Positions 36,677 to 44,206 of a stretch of DNA of 64,000 nucleotides are shown here, piece after piece. The notes beneath the pieces were generated by a model. It was given only the letters and a program-made list of their open reading frames with translations. It searched no databases and was not told the origin of the DNA. A program made the translations under genes and the position numbers. Origin of the DNA: Nocardia coubleae NBRC 108252 (GTDB taxonomy: Bacteria; Actinomycetota; Actinomycetes; Mycobacteriales; Mycobacteriaceae); NCBI RefSeq assembly GCF_001612805.1, contig NZ_BDBD01000008.1, positions 179,326 through 243,325 of the forward strand, given 5' to 3'. The first letter of the stretch is position 1. The number at the start of each line of letters is the position of its first letter.

Positions 36677-37756
36677 ATGGCAGGCAATGCAGGCACCGAC
36701 GCGGTCATCCTCGTCGGCGGACAGGGCACGCGGCTGCGTCCGCTCACCCTCTCGGCGCCCAAGCCGATGCTGCCGACGGCCGGGCTGCCGTTCCTGACCC
36801 ACCTGCTGGCCCGCATCGCCGAGGCCGGGATCACCCACGTCGTGCTCGGCACCTCCTTCAAGGCGGAGGTGTTCGAGGAGCACTTCGGTGACGGTTCGGA
36901 GCTGGGACTCGACCTGGAGTACGTCACCGAGACCGAACCGCTCGGCACCGGCGGCGGCATCCGCAACGTGCTGCCCAAGCTGCGCGCCGACAATGTGATG
37001 GTCTTCAACGGCGACGTGCTCGGCGGCACCGACCTCGGCGCGATCCTCGACACCCACGAGTCGACCAACGCCGATGTGACCCTGCACCTGGTCCGGGTGA
37101 GCGATCCACGCGCGTTCGGCTGTGTGCCGACCGACGAGGAAGGCCGGGTTACGGCGTTCCTCGAGAAGACCCAGGATCCGCCGACCGACCAGATCAACGC
37201 CGGTTGCTACGTGTTCCGCCGCGAGTACATCGAGAAGATCCCGACCGGTCGCCCGGTGTCGGTGGAGCGCGAGGTGTTCCCCGCGCTGCTGGCCGAGGGT
37301 GCCCGCGTGCAGGGTCACGTCGATGCCTCCTACTGGCGCGATATGGGCACCCCGGAGGACTTCGTTCGCGGTTCGGCCGACCTGGTCCGCGGCATCGCTC
37401 CCTCCCCCGCCCTGCCCGGTCAGCGCGGTGAGTCGCTGGTGCACCCCAGTGCGGGCGTGGCTCCCGGCGCGCTGCTCATCGGCGGCACCGTGGTCGGGCG
37501 TGGCGCCGAGATCGGCGCGGGTGCGCGACTCGACGGTGCGGTGATCTTCGACGGCGCGGTCGTCGAGGCGGGTGCGACCGTGGAGCGGTCGATCGTCGGT
37601 TTCGGCGCCCGGATCGGTCCGCGTGCGCTGGTGCGTGACGGTGTGATCGGTGACGGCGCCCAGGTCGGTGCCCGCTGCGAACTGCTGCGCGGGGCGAGGG
37701 TGTGGCCGGGCGTGGAGATCCCCGACGGCGGCATCCGCTTCTCCACCGACGTGTGA
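36677..37756 (+). CDS. Mannose-1-phosphate guanylyltransferase (RmlA2/Rv3264c type)
   Basis: A 359-residue nucleotidyltransferase making GDP-mannose from mannose-1-phosphate. The pyrophosphorylase signature LVGGQGTRLRPLT occupies residues 12-24, with Lys29 in APKPML; FNGDVLGG is the metal-binding region. Left-handed beta-helix hexapeptide repeats fill the C-terminus from about residue 265. Called manB or rmlA2 in mycobacteria. The ATG at 36677 has AGGGGAA about 6 nt upstream; GTG 36659 is the alternative. Confidence 0.9.
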   Translation: MAGNAGTDAVILVGGQGTRLRPLTLSAPKPMLPTAGLPFLTHLLARIAEAGITHVVLGTSFKAEVFEEHFGDGSELGLDLEYVTETEPLGTGGGIRNVLPKLRADNVMVFNGDVLGGTDLGAILDTHESTNADVTLHLVRVSDPRAFGCVPTDEEGRVTAFLEKTQDPPTDQINAGCYVFRREYIEKIPTGRPVSVEREVFPALLAEGARVQGHVDASYWRDMGTPEDFVRGSADLVRGIAPSPALPGQRGESLVHPSAGVAPGALLIGGTVVGRGAEIGAGARLDGAVIFDGAVVEAGATVERSIVGFGARIGPRALVRDGVIGDGAQVGARCELLRGARVWPGVEIPDGGIRFSTDV

Positions 37757-37762
37757 CACTGC

Positions 37763-39340
37763 TCAGCTGAAGCCGACGGCGTGGTCGCCCCAGGCGGTGT
37801 GCAGTTCGGCGTCGGGATTGTCGACGACCCGGTCGATGGTGTCGATGAGCAAAGTGGTGCGGTCGGTGGGCAGATAGCGCGGCCAGTGCTTGGAACCGTC
37901 CAGTGCCGCGGGCACGCCGTGTTCGGCGAAGGCCAGCCAGCGGCGCTGCATCCGGCCCGAGACCGCGAGCGAGACCTTGCGACCGCCGAGCCAGAAGGTC
38001 GGGTCGTGGTTGAGCGTGCCGAAATTGCCGAACACATAGGGCAATTCGGTGGCATGGCCGGCACCGACCCGGGCCGCCTTCAACATCGGTGTCGCGTAGT
38101 CGAACCGGTACTTCCAGGTCGGTGAGTGCTGGGCGTGCCCTTCGGCGACCCAAGCGGCGGGCATACGGAACGCGGCATCGGTCGACATGGCGAGCGCGCC
38201 ACGGATCTTGGTGAGATCCGGGTAGGCGGAGGTGATCTCGGCGATCCGTTCCGGCGACATCTCCGGGTGCGAGGCGGCGACGTCCTGCAGCATGGCGTTC
38301 ACGGCGTCGGGCGTCACCGGCATGATCGGGGATTTGAGCACCCGGAACAGGGAGGCCTCATCTTTGTTGCTGCCGATCAGCAACGGCACCCGATGGGAAA
38401 GGCCCTGCTGGAAACGGTCGATCGGATAGGCGGGCAACAGGTCCCCGTCGACGACCGGGGCGGCGGCCAGCCTGCCCGGTTCCTTGGTCGGCACCTCGTC
38501 GAGCAGTACCGCGCCGACCTCCACGAGCTGCTCGATCGGCAGCTCGAGCAGCCGATCCGTCTCGCCCGCACCGAGTTCCAGCAGTTCCAGGTACCGCTGG
38601 GCGACGACGGCGGCGCGTTCCTGCCCGAAAACCGTGGTGGCGGGCGGGCTCTGGGCGATCGCCTTGTGGAACAACCCGTCGGCGGCCGGTGCGGTGAGCA
38701 GCGCGGTGACGCAGCCCGCGCCGGAGGATTCGCCGAAGACCGTCACATTGCCGGGGTCGCCGCCGAACGCGGCGATATTGTCGCGGACCCAGGCGAGGGC
38801 GGCCAGCTGATCGTGCAGGCCGAGGTTCGGGGTGAACTGGTCGCCGAAGGACGACAGGTCGAGGAAACCGAGGACCCCGAGCCGGTAGTTCACGGTCACG
38901 ACCACCACGTCGCCCGCTTCGGCGAGTCTGCGCCCGTTGTAGATGGTCTGCGCGGCGGTGCCGAGGCAGTAGGCGCCGCCGTGCAGCCACACCATCACGG
39001 GGCGCGGTTCGTCGTCGCTGGGCTGTGGCCGGGGTGACCACACGTTCACCCACAGACAGTCCTCACCCATCCGCAGATCCGAGTCGACGGGCACCATCGC
39101 GCCCATCGCCTGCGGTGCGATCTCACCGAAGACCGCGCAGTCGCGCACGCCCTCCCAGGGCTTCGGCGGCTCGGGGAGGCGGAATCGAGCCGGGCCGGCG
39201 GGTGCTTTCGCGTAGGGCACGCTGCGCCACACGGCGACGGGCCCCTCCCAGATTCCGCTGACCGTGCCGTACTCGGTGTGCGCCAGTGGTTCGGCTTCGT
39301 GGGTCCACGTGCCTTGGTCGAGATCGGGCTGAATGCTCAT
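37763..39340 (-). CDS. Type B carboxylesterase/lipase
   Basis: A 525-residue alpha/beta hydrolase of the COesterase family. The oxyanion motif is HGGAY (120-124) and the nucleophile elbow is GESSGAG with Ser205. Glu in GSNKDEASLF and His in GAGHATELPYVF complete the triad. Cys95 in GEDCLWVNVW is the family's EDCL motif. No signal peptide is seen, so it is probably cytoplasmic. The natural ester substrate is unknown. The start has AGGAGGT 6 nt upstream. It converges on the GDP-mannose gene with a 6-nt gap. Confidence 0.92.
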   Translation of the reverse strand: MSIQPDLDQGTWTHEAEPLAHTEYGTVSGIWEGPVAVWRSVPYAKAPAGPARFRLPEPPKPWEGVRDCAVFGEIAPQAMGAMVPVDSDLRMGEDCLWVNVWSPRPQPSDDEPRPVMVWLHGGAYCLGTAAQTIYNGRRLAEAGDVVVVTVNYRLGVLGFLDLSSFGDQFTPNLGLHDQLAALAWVRDNIAAFGGDPGNVTVFGESSGAGCVTALLTAPAADGLFHKAIAQSPPATTVFGQERAAVVAQRYLELLELGAGETDRLLELPIEQLVEVGAVLLDEVPTKEPGRLAAAPVVDGDLLPAYPIDRFQQGLSHRVPLLIGSNKDEASLFRVLKSPIMPVTPDAVNAMLQDVAASHPEMSPERIAEITSAYPDLTKIRGALAMSTDAAFRMPAAWVAEGHAQHSPTWKYRFDYATPMLKAARVGAGHATELPYVFGNFGTLNHDPTFWLGGRKVSLAVSGRMQRRWLAFAEHGVPAALDGSKHWPRYLPTDRTTLLIDTIDRVVDNPDAELHTAWGDHAVGFS

Positions 39341-39674
39341 CGCACACCTCCTAGCCGGCGCGATCCACGAGTGCCTGTGCATTTGCTCCCGCGGGCCGCA
39401 GCACCTGGTGACTCCTTACGAGAGTACGTCGGCACGCCACTGGCACGGCGCCAACGCACCATTTCCGCAGGTAACGGTTACTCGGCGGTACAGCTTCGGC
39501 CTCCTCACGGTGTCGTCGCCGGGCGATCTGGGCTGCCGGGACCGCGTTCGGGCAGCGGGTTTTCGATCGACGTCAGCGCGGTGCGCGGCGAACCGCACCG
39601 CACCGGGATTCGATAGCTGGGAGTGTGCTGATCGGCCAGGTGTCGGTGTGGCGGTGGCGACTTACACTTGCCGC
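39341..39674. other. Intergenic region, esterase to FmdB-like gene
   Basis: 334 nt between divergent genes. No credible gene is seen. GTAAC-G-GTTAC (39471-39481) is an 11-bp dyad that could be an operator. TACACT at 39663-39668 is the likely -10 of the right-hand gene. Confidence 0.4.
39663..39668 (+). promoter_or_regulatory. Leaderless -10 box of the FmdB-like gene
   Basis: TACACT, 6 nt before the ATG, with no Shine-Dalgarno sequence. Confidence 0.55.
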
Positions 39675-39890
39675 ATGCCGAACTACAGCTTCCGGTGCCG
39701 CTCCTGCGGCGACACGTTCGAGGTGAACCGGCCGATGGCGCAGTCCTCGGATCCGGCGTCCTGCCCGGCGGGCCACGACGACACCGTCAAACTGCTGACG
39801 ACCTTCGCCACCGTGGGTCGCGGCGCCGCGCCGATGCCCGCGGCACAGCCCGCGGGTGGCGGATGCTGTGGTGGGGGCGGCTGCTGCTGA
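39675..39890 (+). CDS. FmdB-family zinc ribbon protein
   Basis: A 71-residue protein. The N-terminal zinc ribbon MPNYSFRCRSCGDTFEVNRP is typical of FmdB/CxxC regulatory proteins. The second knuckle is CPAGHDD, with Cys/His rather than two Cys. The C-terminus ends GGGCCGGGGCC, a Cys/Gly-rich tail common in the family. Role unknown. Its stop is immediately adjacent to that of the convergent SelW-like gene. Confidence 0.85.
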   Translation: MPNYSFRCRSCGDTFEVNRPMAQSSDPASCPAGHDDTVKLLTTFATVGRGAAPMPAAQPAGGGCCGGGGCC

Positions 39891-40166
39891 TCAGTCGCGC
39901 CGGTCGACGTGCCCGAGGTCGCGCCCGGGTGCGATCCGGTCGCGAACCCGCTGCTTGAGCACGGCGATCTCGGGAAAGCCGCCGTCGGCCTTGCGTTCCC
40001 ACAGCTGATCGCCGTCGAGAGTGATCCGGAAGACGCCGCCCTCCCCCGGTACGAGCGCCACCTCGGCGAGGTCGGTGCCGAAGGTGCTCAGCAGTTCCTG
40101 TGCCATCCAGCTCGCGCGCAGCAGCCAGCGACATTGGGTGCAGTATTCGATCGCGATGCGGGCCAC
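39891..40166 (-). CDS. SelT/SelW/SelH (Rdx) family protein, Cys form
   Basis: A 91-residue thioredoxin-like protein. It has the redox motif CTQC (9-12), where eukaryotic selenoprotein W has CxxU, and the family sequence IEYCTQCRWLLRASWMAQELL, FRITLDGDQLWERKADGGFPEIAVLKQRVRD. It is presumed to be a small thiol redox protein; the substrate is unknown. Confidence 0.88.
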   Translation of the reverse strand: MARIAIEYCTQCRWLLRASWMAQELLSTFGTDLAEVALVPGEGGVFRITLDGDQLWERKADGGFPEIAVLKQRVRDRIAPGRDLGHVDRRD

Positions 40167-40184
40167 CGGTGCAGTATCCCCGGT

Positions 40185-40574
40185 TCAGGCGGCGAACACA
40201 CCGTCGAGGTACACCCAGGCGCCGTCGACACGGACGAAGGTGCTCACCTCGTGCATGCTGTCGCGCGTGCCGTCGAGCCGGTAGTGGGCGATGAACTCGA
40301 CGGTGCCGTTGTCGTCGAACGGTCCGCCGCGTTCGGTGCGCACGATCTCGAGGAACAACCAGCGCTGGTCGGGATCGAGTTCGAGGTCCTTCGGGCGGGT
40401 GTCCGGGTGCCAGGAGCGCAGCAGGTAGTCGGTGTCGCCGACGACGTAGGCGGTGTAGCGCGAGCGCATGAGGGTTTCGGCGGTCGCCGCCGCGCGCGCA
40501 CCGGCCAGGATCGGGCCGCAGCAGGCATCGAACGGTTCGCCGCGCCGGCACGGACATGGTTTCGCTTCACCCAT
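40185..40574 (-). CDS. YchJ family (UPF0225) protein with N-terminal SEC-C motif
   Basis: A 129-residue protein. An N-terminal zinc motif CPCRRGEPFDACCG (SEC-C, Cys7/9/18/19) is followed by the NTF2-like YchJ domain (LMRSRYTAYVVGDTDYLLRSWHPDTRP, VEFIAHYRLDG). Family function is not known. The ATG at 40574 is at the beginning of the SEC-C motif; the in-frame open sequence upstream is Arg/Gly-rich and belongs to other genes. Confidence 0.85.
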   Translation of the reverse strand: MGEAKPCPCRRGEPFDACCGPILAGARAAATAETLMRSRYTAYVVGDTDYLLRSWHPDTRPKDLELDPDQRWLFLEIVRTERGGPFDDNGTVEFIAHYRLDGTRDSMHEVSTFVRVDGAWVYLDGVFAA

Positions 40575-40621
40575 GGGGTCATCCTGCCGGGTGCGTGCGG
40601 GCGGCCGATCGCCGACCGTGC

Positions 40622-41050
40622 TCAGCCGAAGGTCTGGTGCGTCAACGGGACCAGTTCCAGGGCCCGCCACAGTTCGGTCGTCTGGTCGCGCCAGCGGCGC
40701 AGGTCGGTGACACTCGGCGCCATCTCGTAGTCGAGATGGTGGGCGGCACGCGAGAGCGCCGCCCAGAGCGCACCCACCTGACCTGCGGTTTCGGGACCGG
40801 CATAGACCCGAAGGGCGAGCAGTTGGGCGCGCATCGGGCAGCGCATGAGTTCCGGCGCGATCTGGGCCCACAGTTCGTCCACGGCTTGCTCCAAGGCCAA
40901 CCGCAGGATCCAGGCGACGGCCCGCGACCACACTCCCCCGGCGTCCGAAACCGACCCGTTCAGCAGGTCGTCGGCGGCCGCCAACCGTTCGGCGACGGAA
41001 GGACGCGGGGTGAACTCGGCCCGCCGCGGTCTGCCACGACGGTTCACCAC
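40622..41050 (-). CDS. Hypothetical helical protein
   Basis: About 142 residues if read from GTG 41050. I do not recognise the family. It is predicted largely helical by composition (AVAWILRLALEQAVDELWAQIAPELM, GALWAALSRAAHHLDYEMAPSVTDLRRWRDQTTELWRALELV), with one or no Cys and no membrane segment. No good Shine-Dalgarno sequence is visible and the start is uncertain (GTG 41050, GTG 41047 or TTG 41074). It lies 184 nt downstream of the SMC-like ATPase gene on the same strand, so it may be its partner. Confidence 0.55.
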   Translation of the reverse strand: MVNRRGRPRRAEFTPRPSVAERLAAADDLLNGSVSDAGGVWSRAVAWILRLALEQAVDELWAQIAPELMRCPMRAQLLALRVYAGPETAGQVGALWAALSRAAHHLDYEMAPSVTDLRRWRDQTTELWRALELVPLTHQTFG

Positions 41051-41234
41051 GGCCCGACCGGCCTTGCCGCACAACGTCTCCCGGCCGGCCTTGCCGCACG
41101 ACTCTCGGCCACCCGGTGCCCGGGGGCGACGCCGCGCCCGAGCTGGGGTCGTCCCCGGCTGCGCGCACGATTTGGGTGCACCGCTACACCGACCAGGTGG
41201 TCGAATGCGCGGCCGGACCGGACCGGATCCCCGT

Positions 41235-43814
41235 TCACGACCGCACCATCGCCGGTTCGTGGGCGCGCAGCCAGGCGATGAATCGTTCGGTATCGCTGAT
41301 CAATTCGCGCATCGGCCGGTCGATCGGCACGTGGGCGCCCGCGGTGGCGTCGCGCAACACCCCGACGAGCCAGCGCCCACCGACGGCGCTGAGGTGCTTG
41401 TTCAGGTCGTCCACGCGGGCACGGGGCCCCATGATCGCCAGGGTGATCATGGCGCGCGTGGTGTGCGCGTTACGAACCCGGCGCTCCACTTCGCCGTGCG
41501 CGAGCCCGGCGGCGAGCAGCTCGTGGCGCGCTTTCGCCAGCCCGGCGGCCTCGATGGCCGAACGGCAGCAGGTGGCGACGAGTTCGTCGGCGATCGCGGG
41601 CGGTAGTTGCGGTGTGCGCAGCAGGGATCTGGCGTCGTCGAGGTAGCGGCGCACCGGGTCGCCGGTCACCCGGACCTCGACGACGGAGCGTTCACGGCGC
41701 TGTACTTCGAGCACGGTGGCGTCGAGCTGCATGCGGCGCACGGCTTCGGCGAGGCGCTCGTCGTGGGTGAAGACGACGACCTGCCTGGTGAGGGCGACCT
41801 CGGCGAGTACCCGGGCCAGTCCGTCGACCTTGGCCGGGTCCATCGCCTGCACCGGGTCGTCGATCATCACGAACCGGAAAGGACTGTGCGCCACCGTGGC
41901 TCGCGGCAGGAACAGCGACAGCCCGAGCGCGTGCAGCTCCCCCTGGCTCATCACGCCGAGCGCGGCGCCGTCCACCTCGTCGACGGTGACATCGAGGAGC
42001 ACCCGCCGCGCCGTACCCGCGCTGCCCTGCAACCGGATCGCCCCGAGCTCCACATTGCTCTGCTGACGCAGGGTGCTCCACACCCACCGCGCCGTCGCCT
42101 CCAGCGGCCGCATCCGTTCGCCACGGATGGTCGTCGTCGCCGACTTGAGCCAGTCCGCGGCTTTGCGCACGATCCGCAACTCGCCCGCGTCGGCCGCGAC
42201 GGCCCTGGCCGGTTCGAGCCAGGCCAGGATGCGCGGGACCAGCGGCGACCACACCGCATCCAGGCGTTCGAGTTCGATGCGTGCATCGCGGTGCAGGGCA
42301 GCGAGTTCGGCGGCGAGGTCCTGGTAGGTCGTGCGGAGGCGGTCGATCAGCTCGTCGTGGTCGACGGTGGCGAGTGCGGCCCACGCGGCCCACCGTCGCA
42401 GGACGGCCTGGCGGCGCTCGCTCAACGAACCGGCCCGAGCCTGCGCTCCGTAAGTCCCCGGCCTCGCGCTCGGTGCGTCGAGAGCACGTCCGTCCCCGGT
42501 CGAGTCGGCCCGCTGCGCTCGGTCGGGTAAAGGCAGCGACGACGCGGGAATCGGTGCGTCGTCGGACGCCGTGTTCGAGTCCTGCGCGAACGTGGATTCC
42601 GTGTAGATCAGCTCGTCGGGAACCGGGCGGAGAAGGGCGCGAGCCTCGGCCAGGGCGGACTCGAGTTCCGTTCGGGCCGATCGCAGAGCATCGAGATCCG
42701 CACTGCGCCTGAGTATCTCCGAGTCGGCCGCGGCCAGCCAGTCGGCGTCGAGATCGCCTCGGCCGCAGACCGGGCAGGGGCAGCTACCCGCGGCGATGGC
42801 GTGTTCGCGTGCGCGGGTGAGTAGTTCGAGCACACGGAGATCGGACTCGGCGTCGGTTGTCGCATGACGGGCCAGGTCGGAGGCCGCACGAGCGAGTCGG
42901 TCGGCTACGCCGGCGACCGCTGCGGAGTCGGGCAGGGACAGGCGAAGGATGGCGCGCAGGCCGTCGGGTCCTTCTGCGCCGAGGACCGATCCGGCCACCT
43001 CGGCGGCGATGGCGTCGAGGTCAGGATCCGGGTTACGCAGCAGCTCGGCCACGCGGTCGGCACGTTCGTCGTCGACCTGCACGAGTTCGTCGAGCAGGTC
43101 GGCGCGGTTCTGCCGCGAATTCTTCACGGCGCGTTCGAGTTCCAGCTTGCGCAGCCGAATGCTCTCGGCCGCCGCGGCGAGCTGGTCGAGGCCGAGGAGA
43201 CGGTGCAGCGCGTCGAACAGGTCGCTCGGTTTGCCGTCGACGAGGGCGCCGAGCTCGCTGTAGGACAGGAACGGGCGGTACAGGTCGAGGCGTTGGCGCC
43301 TGCTCGCCGGGTCGACGACGGCGGGCGGGGCGTCACCGCGCCGTTCGGTCCACTGCGCCTCGGTGAGCTCGGCGCCGGGTGCCCAGTGCGTCGCGACGGT
43401 GACCGCGCCGCCGCCGGTGAGCAGCTCGACCTCGATCCGGGCGAGATCGGGTTCGTGCAGGTTGCGCCAGCCTTCGCGCCAGGCGCTGGTGCGCCCGTCC
43501 CAGCGGCGATTGCCGCCGGTCAGCGCGAATTCGGCGGCCTCGGCGAAGCTGGATTTCCCGCTGCCGTTGCGGCCGACCACCAGGGTGAGACCCGGTCCGG
43601 GATTCAGCCGGAGGGTGGCGGTGGGGCCGATGCCGCGGAAGCCGTGCACGGTAACGGCGCGAAGGAAGACGCCCGTGTCACCGGCATCGGCGGTGTCGGC
43701 GGCATCGTCGACCTCGGTGAGCGCCGCGAGCACGCAATCGGCGACCCGGTCCTCCACAGCCGGGTCGGCGGCGAGCTCGCGCGCGACCACCTCGGTGATG
43801 CGGTCCGAGCACAC
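41235..43814 (-). CDS. SMC/RecF-like AAA ATPase with zinc-hook motif
   Basis: About 859 residues. The N-terminal ABC-type ATPase half has FRGIG and the P-loop GRNGSGKSS (about 81-89). A short helical region follows, with CPCPVC near 345-350 resembling a Rad50 zinc hook. Then comes a disordered Asp/Ser/Ala-rich insert (about 405-465). The C-terminal half carries the ABC signature MSQGE (about 622-626), Walker B FVMIDDP (about 648-654) and H-loop FTHDERL. The coils are much shorter than in SbcC or SMC. GTG 43814 has AAGGGGGG 8 nt upstream; GTG 43823 abuts that sequence. It is divergent from a SWIM-MoxR-DUF5682-VWA operon. DNA repair or conflict function is inferred from fold only. Confidence 0.82.
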   Translation of the reverse strand: MCSDRITEVVARELAADPAVEDRVADCVLAALTEVDDAADTADAGDTGVFLRAVTVHGFRGIGPTATLRLNPGPGLTLVVGRNGSGKSSFAEAAEFALTGGNRRWDGRTSAWREGWRNLHEPDLARIEVELLTGGGAVTVATHWAPGAELTEAQWTERRGDAPPAVVDPASRRQRLDLYRPFLSYSELGALVDGKPSDLFDALHRLLGLDQLAAAAESIRLRKLELERAVKNSRQNRADLLDELVQVDDERADRVAELLRNPDPDLDAIAAEVAGSVLGAEGPDGLRAILRLSLPDSAAVAGVADRLARAASDLARHATTDAESDLRVLELLTRAREHAIAAGSCPCPVCGRGDLDADWLAAADSEILRRSADLDALRSARTELESALAEARALLRPVPDELIYTESTFAQDSNTASDDAPIPASSLPLPDRAQRADSTGDGRALDAPSARPGTYGAQARAGSLSERRQAVLRRWAAWAALATVDHDELIDRLRTTYQDLAAELAALHRDARIELERLDAVWSPLVPRILAWLEPARAVAADAGELRIVRKAADWLKSATTTIRGERMRPLEATARWVWSTLRQQSNVELGAIRLQGSAGTARRVLLDVTVDEVDGAALGVMSQGELHALGLSLFLPRATVAHSPFRFVMIDDPVQAMDPAKVDGLARVLAEVALTRQVVVFTHDERLAEAVRRMQLDATVLEVQRRERSVVEVRVTGDPVRRYLDDARSLLRTPQLPPAIADELVATCCRSAIEAAGLAKARHELLAAGLAHGEVERRVRNAHTTRAMITLAIMGPRARVDDLNKHLSAVGGRWLVGVLRDATAGAHVPIDRPMRELISDTERFIAWLRAHEPAMVRS

Positions 43815-43823
43815 TGGCGACAC

Positions 43824-44206
43824 CCCCCTTCACGCCCCGAGCGCAACTGTGCCCGAAACGCTACCCGATCGCCGGGCGTTCGCCCAGGGGATGCGCTGCG
43901 CCCGAGCGAATCTGCCCGCGGGAGTGGAATGGCCATCGTGGCGCCGCGACCGGCCCTCGATGTCCACCCCTCGCCCACCCCGGCGGGCAGCTCGATGAGG
44001 TGCTCTCACCCGCGCTACGCTGCGTTGAGCGGCCCGGGCGGTCCGGTCGAGCCGAACAGGTCAGAATGCCAGAGTTCGCCCCACACAGCAAGAGGTGAGG
44101 CGCGAATTTTCCACGGCACCAGGGTTTTCCAGGTCCTTCACCGTGAACGGGCGAAGTTGTCGGTGGGCTCGGGTAGATATTTCGGCGACAGAGAACGGGG
44201 GAACCG
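43824..44206. other. Divergent intergenic region, SMC-like ATPase to SWIM gene
   Basis: About 380 nt with no credible gene. No clear TANNNT -10 at leaderless spacing is present before either gene; both have purine-rich Shine-Dalgarno-like sequences. No repeat or strong hairpin was noticed. It probably holds the promoters of both divergent units. Confidence 0.4.

Noticed and set aside
39341..39674. A gene in the gap left of the FmdB-like gene (open frame from 39333)
   Set aside because: The open sequence upstream of 39675 shows no family features, and the FmdB zinc ribbon plus the TACACT box mark the real start at 39675.
39891..40166. Selenocysteine-containing SelW
   Set aside because: The motif is CTQC with two ordinary Cys codons and no in-frame TGA, so it is the Cys form.
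41058..41106. CRISPR-like short direct repeats (CCGGCCTTGCCGCAC twice)
   Set aside because: Only two copies about 31 nt apart, with the unit matching local GC-rich sequence; no array, no cas genes.
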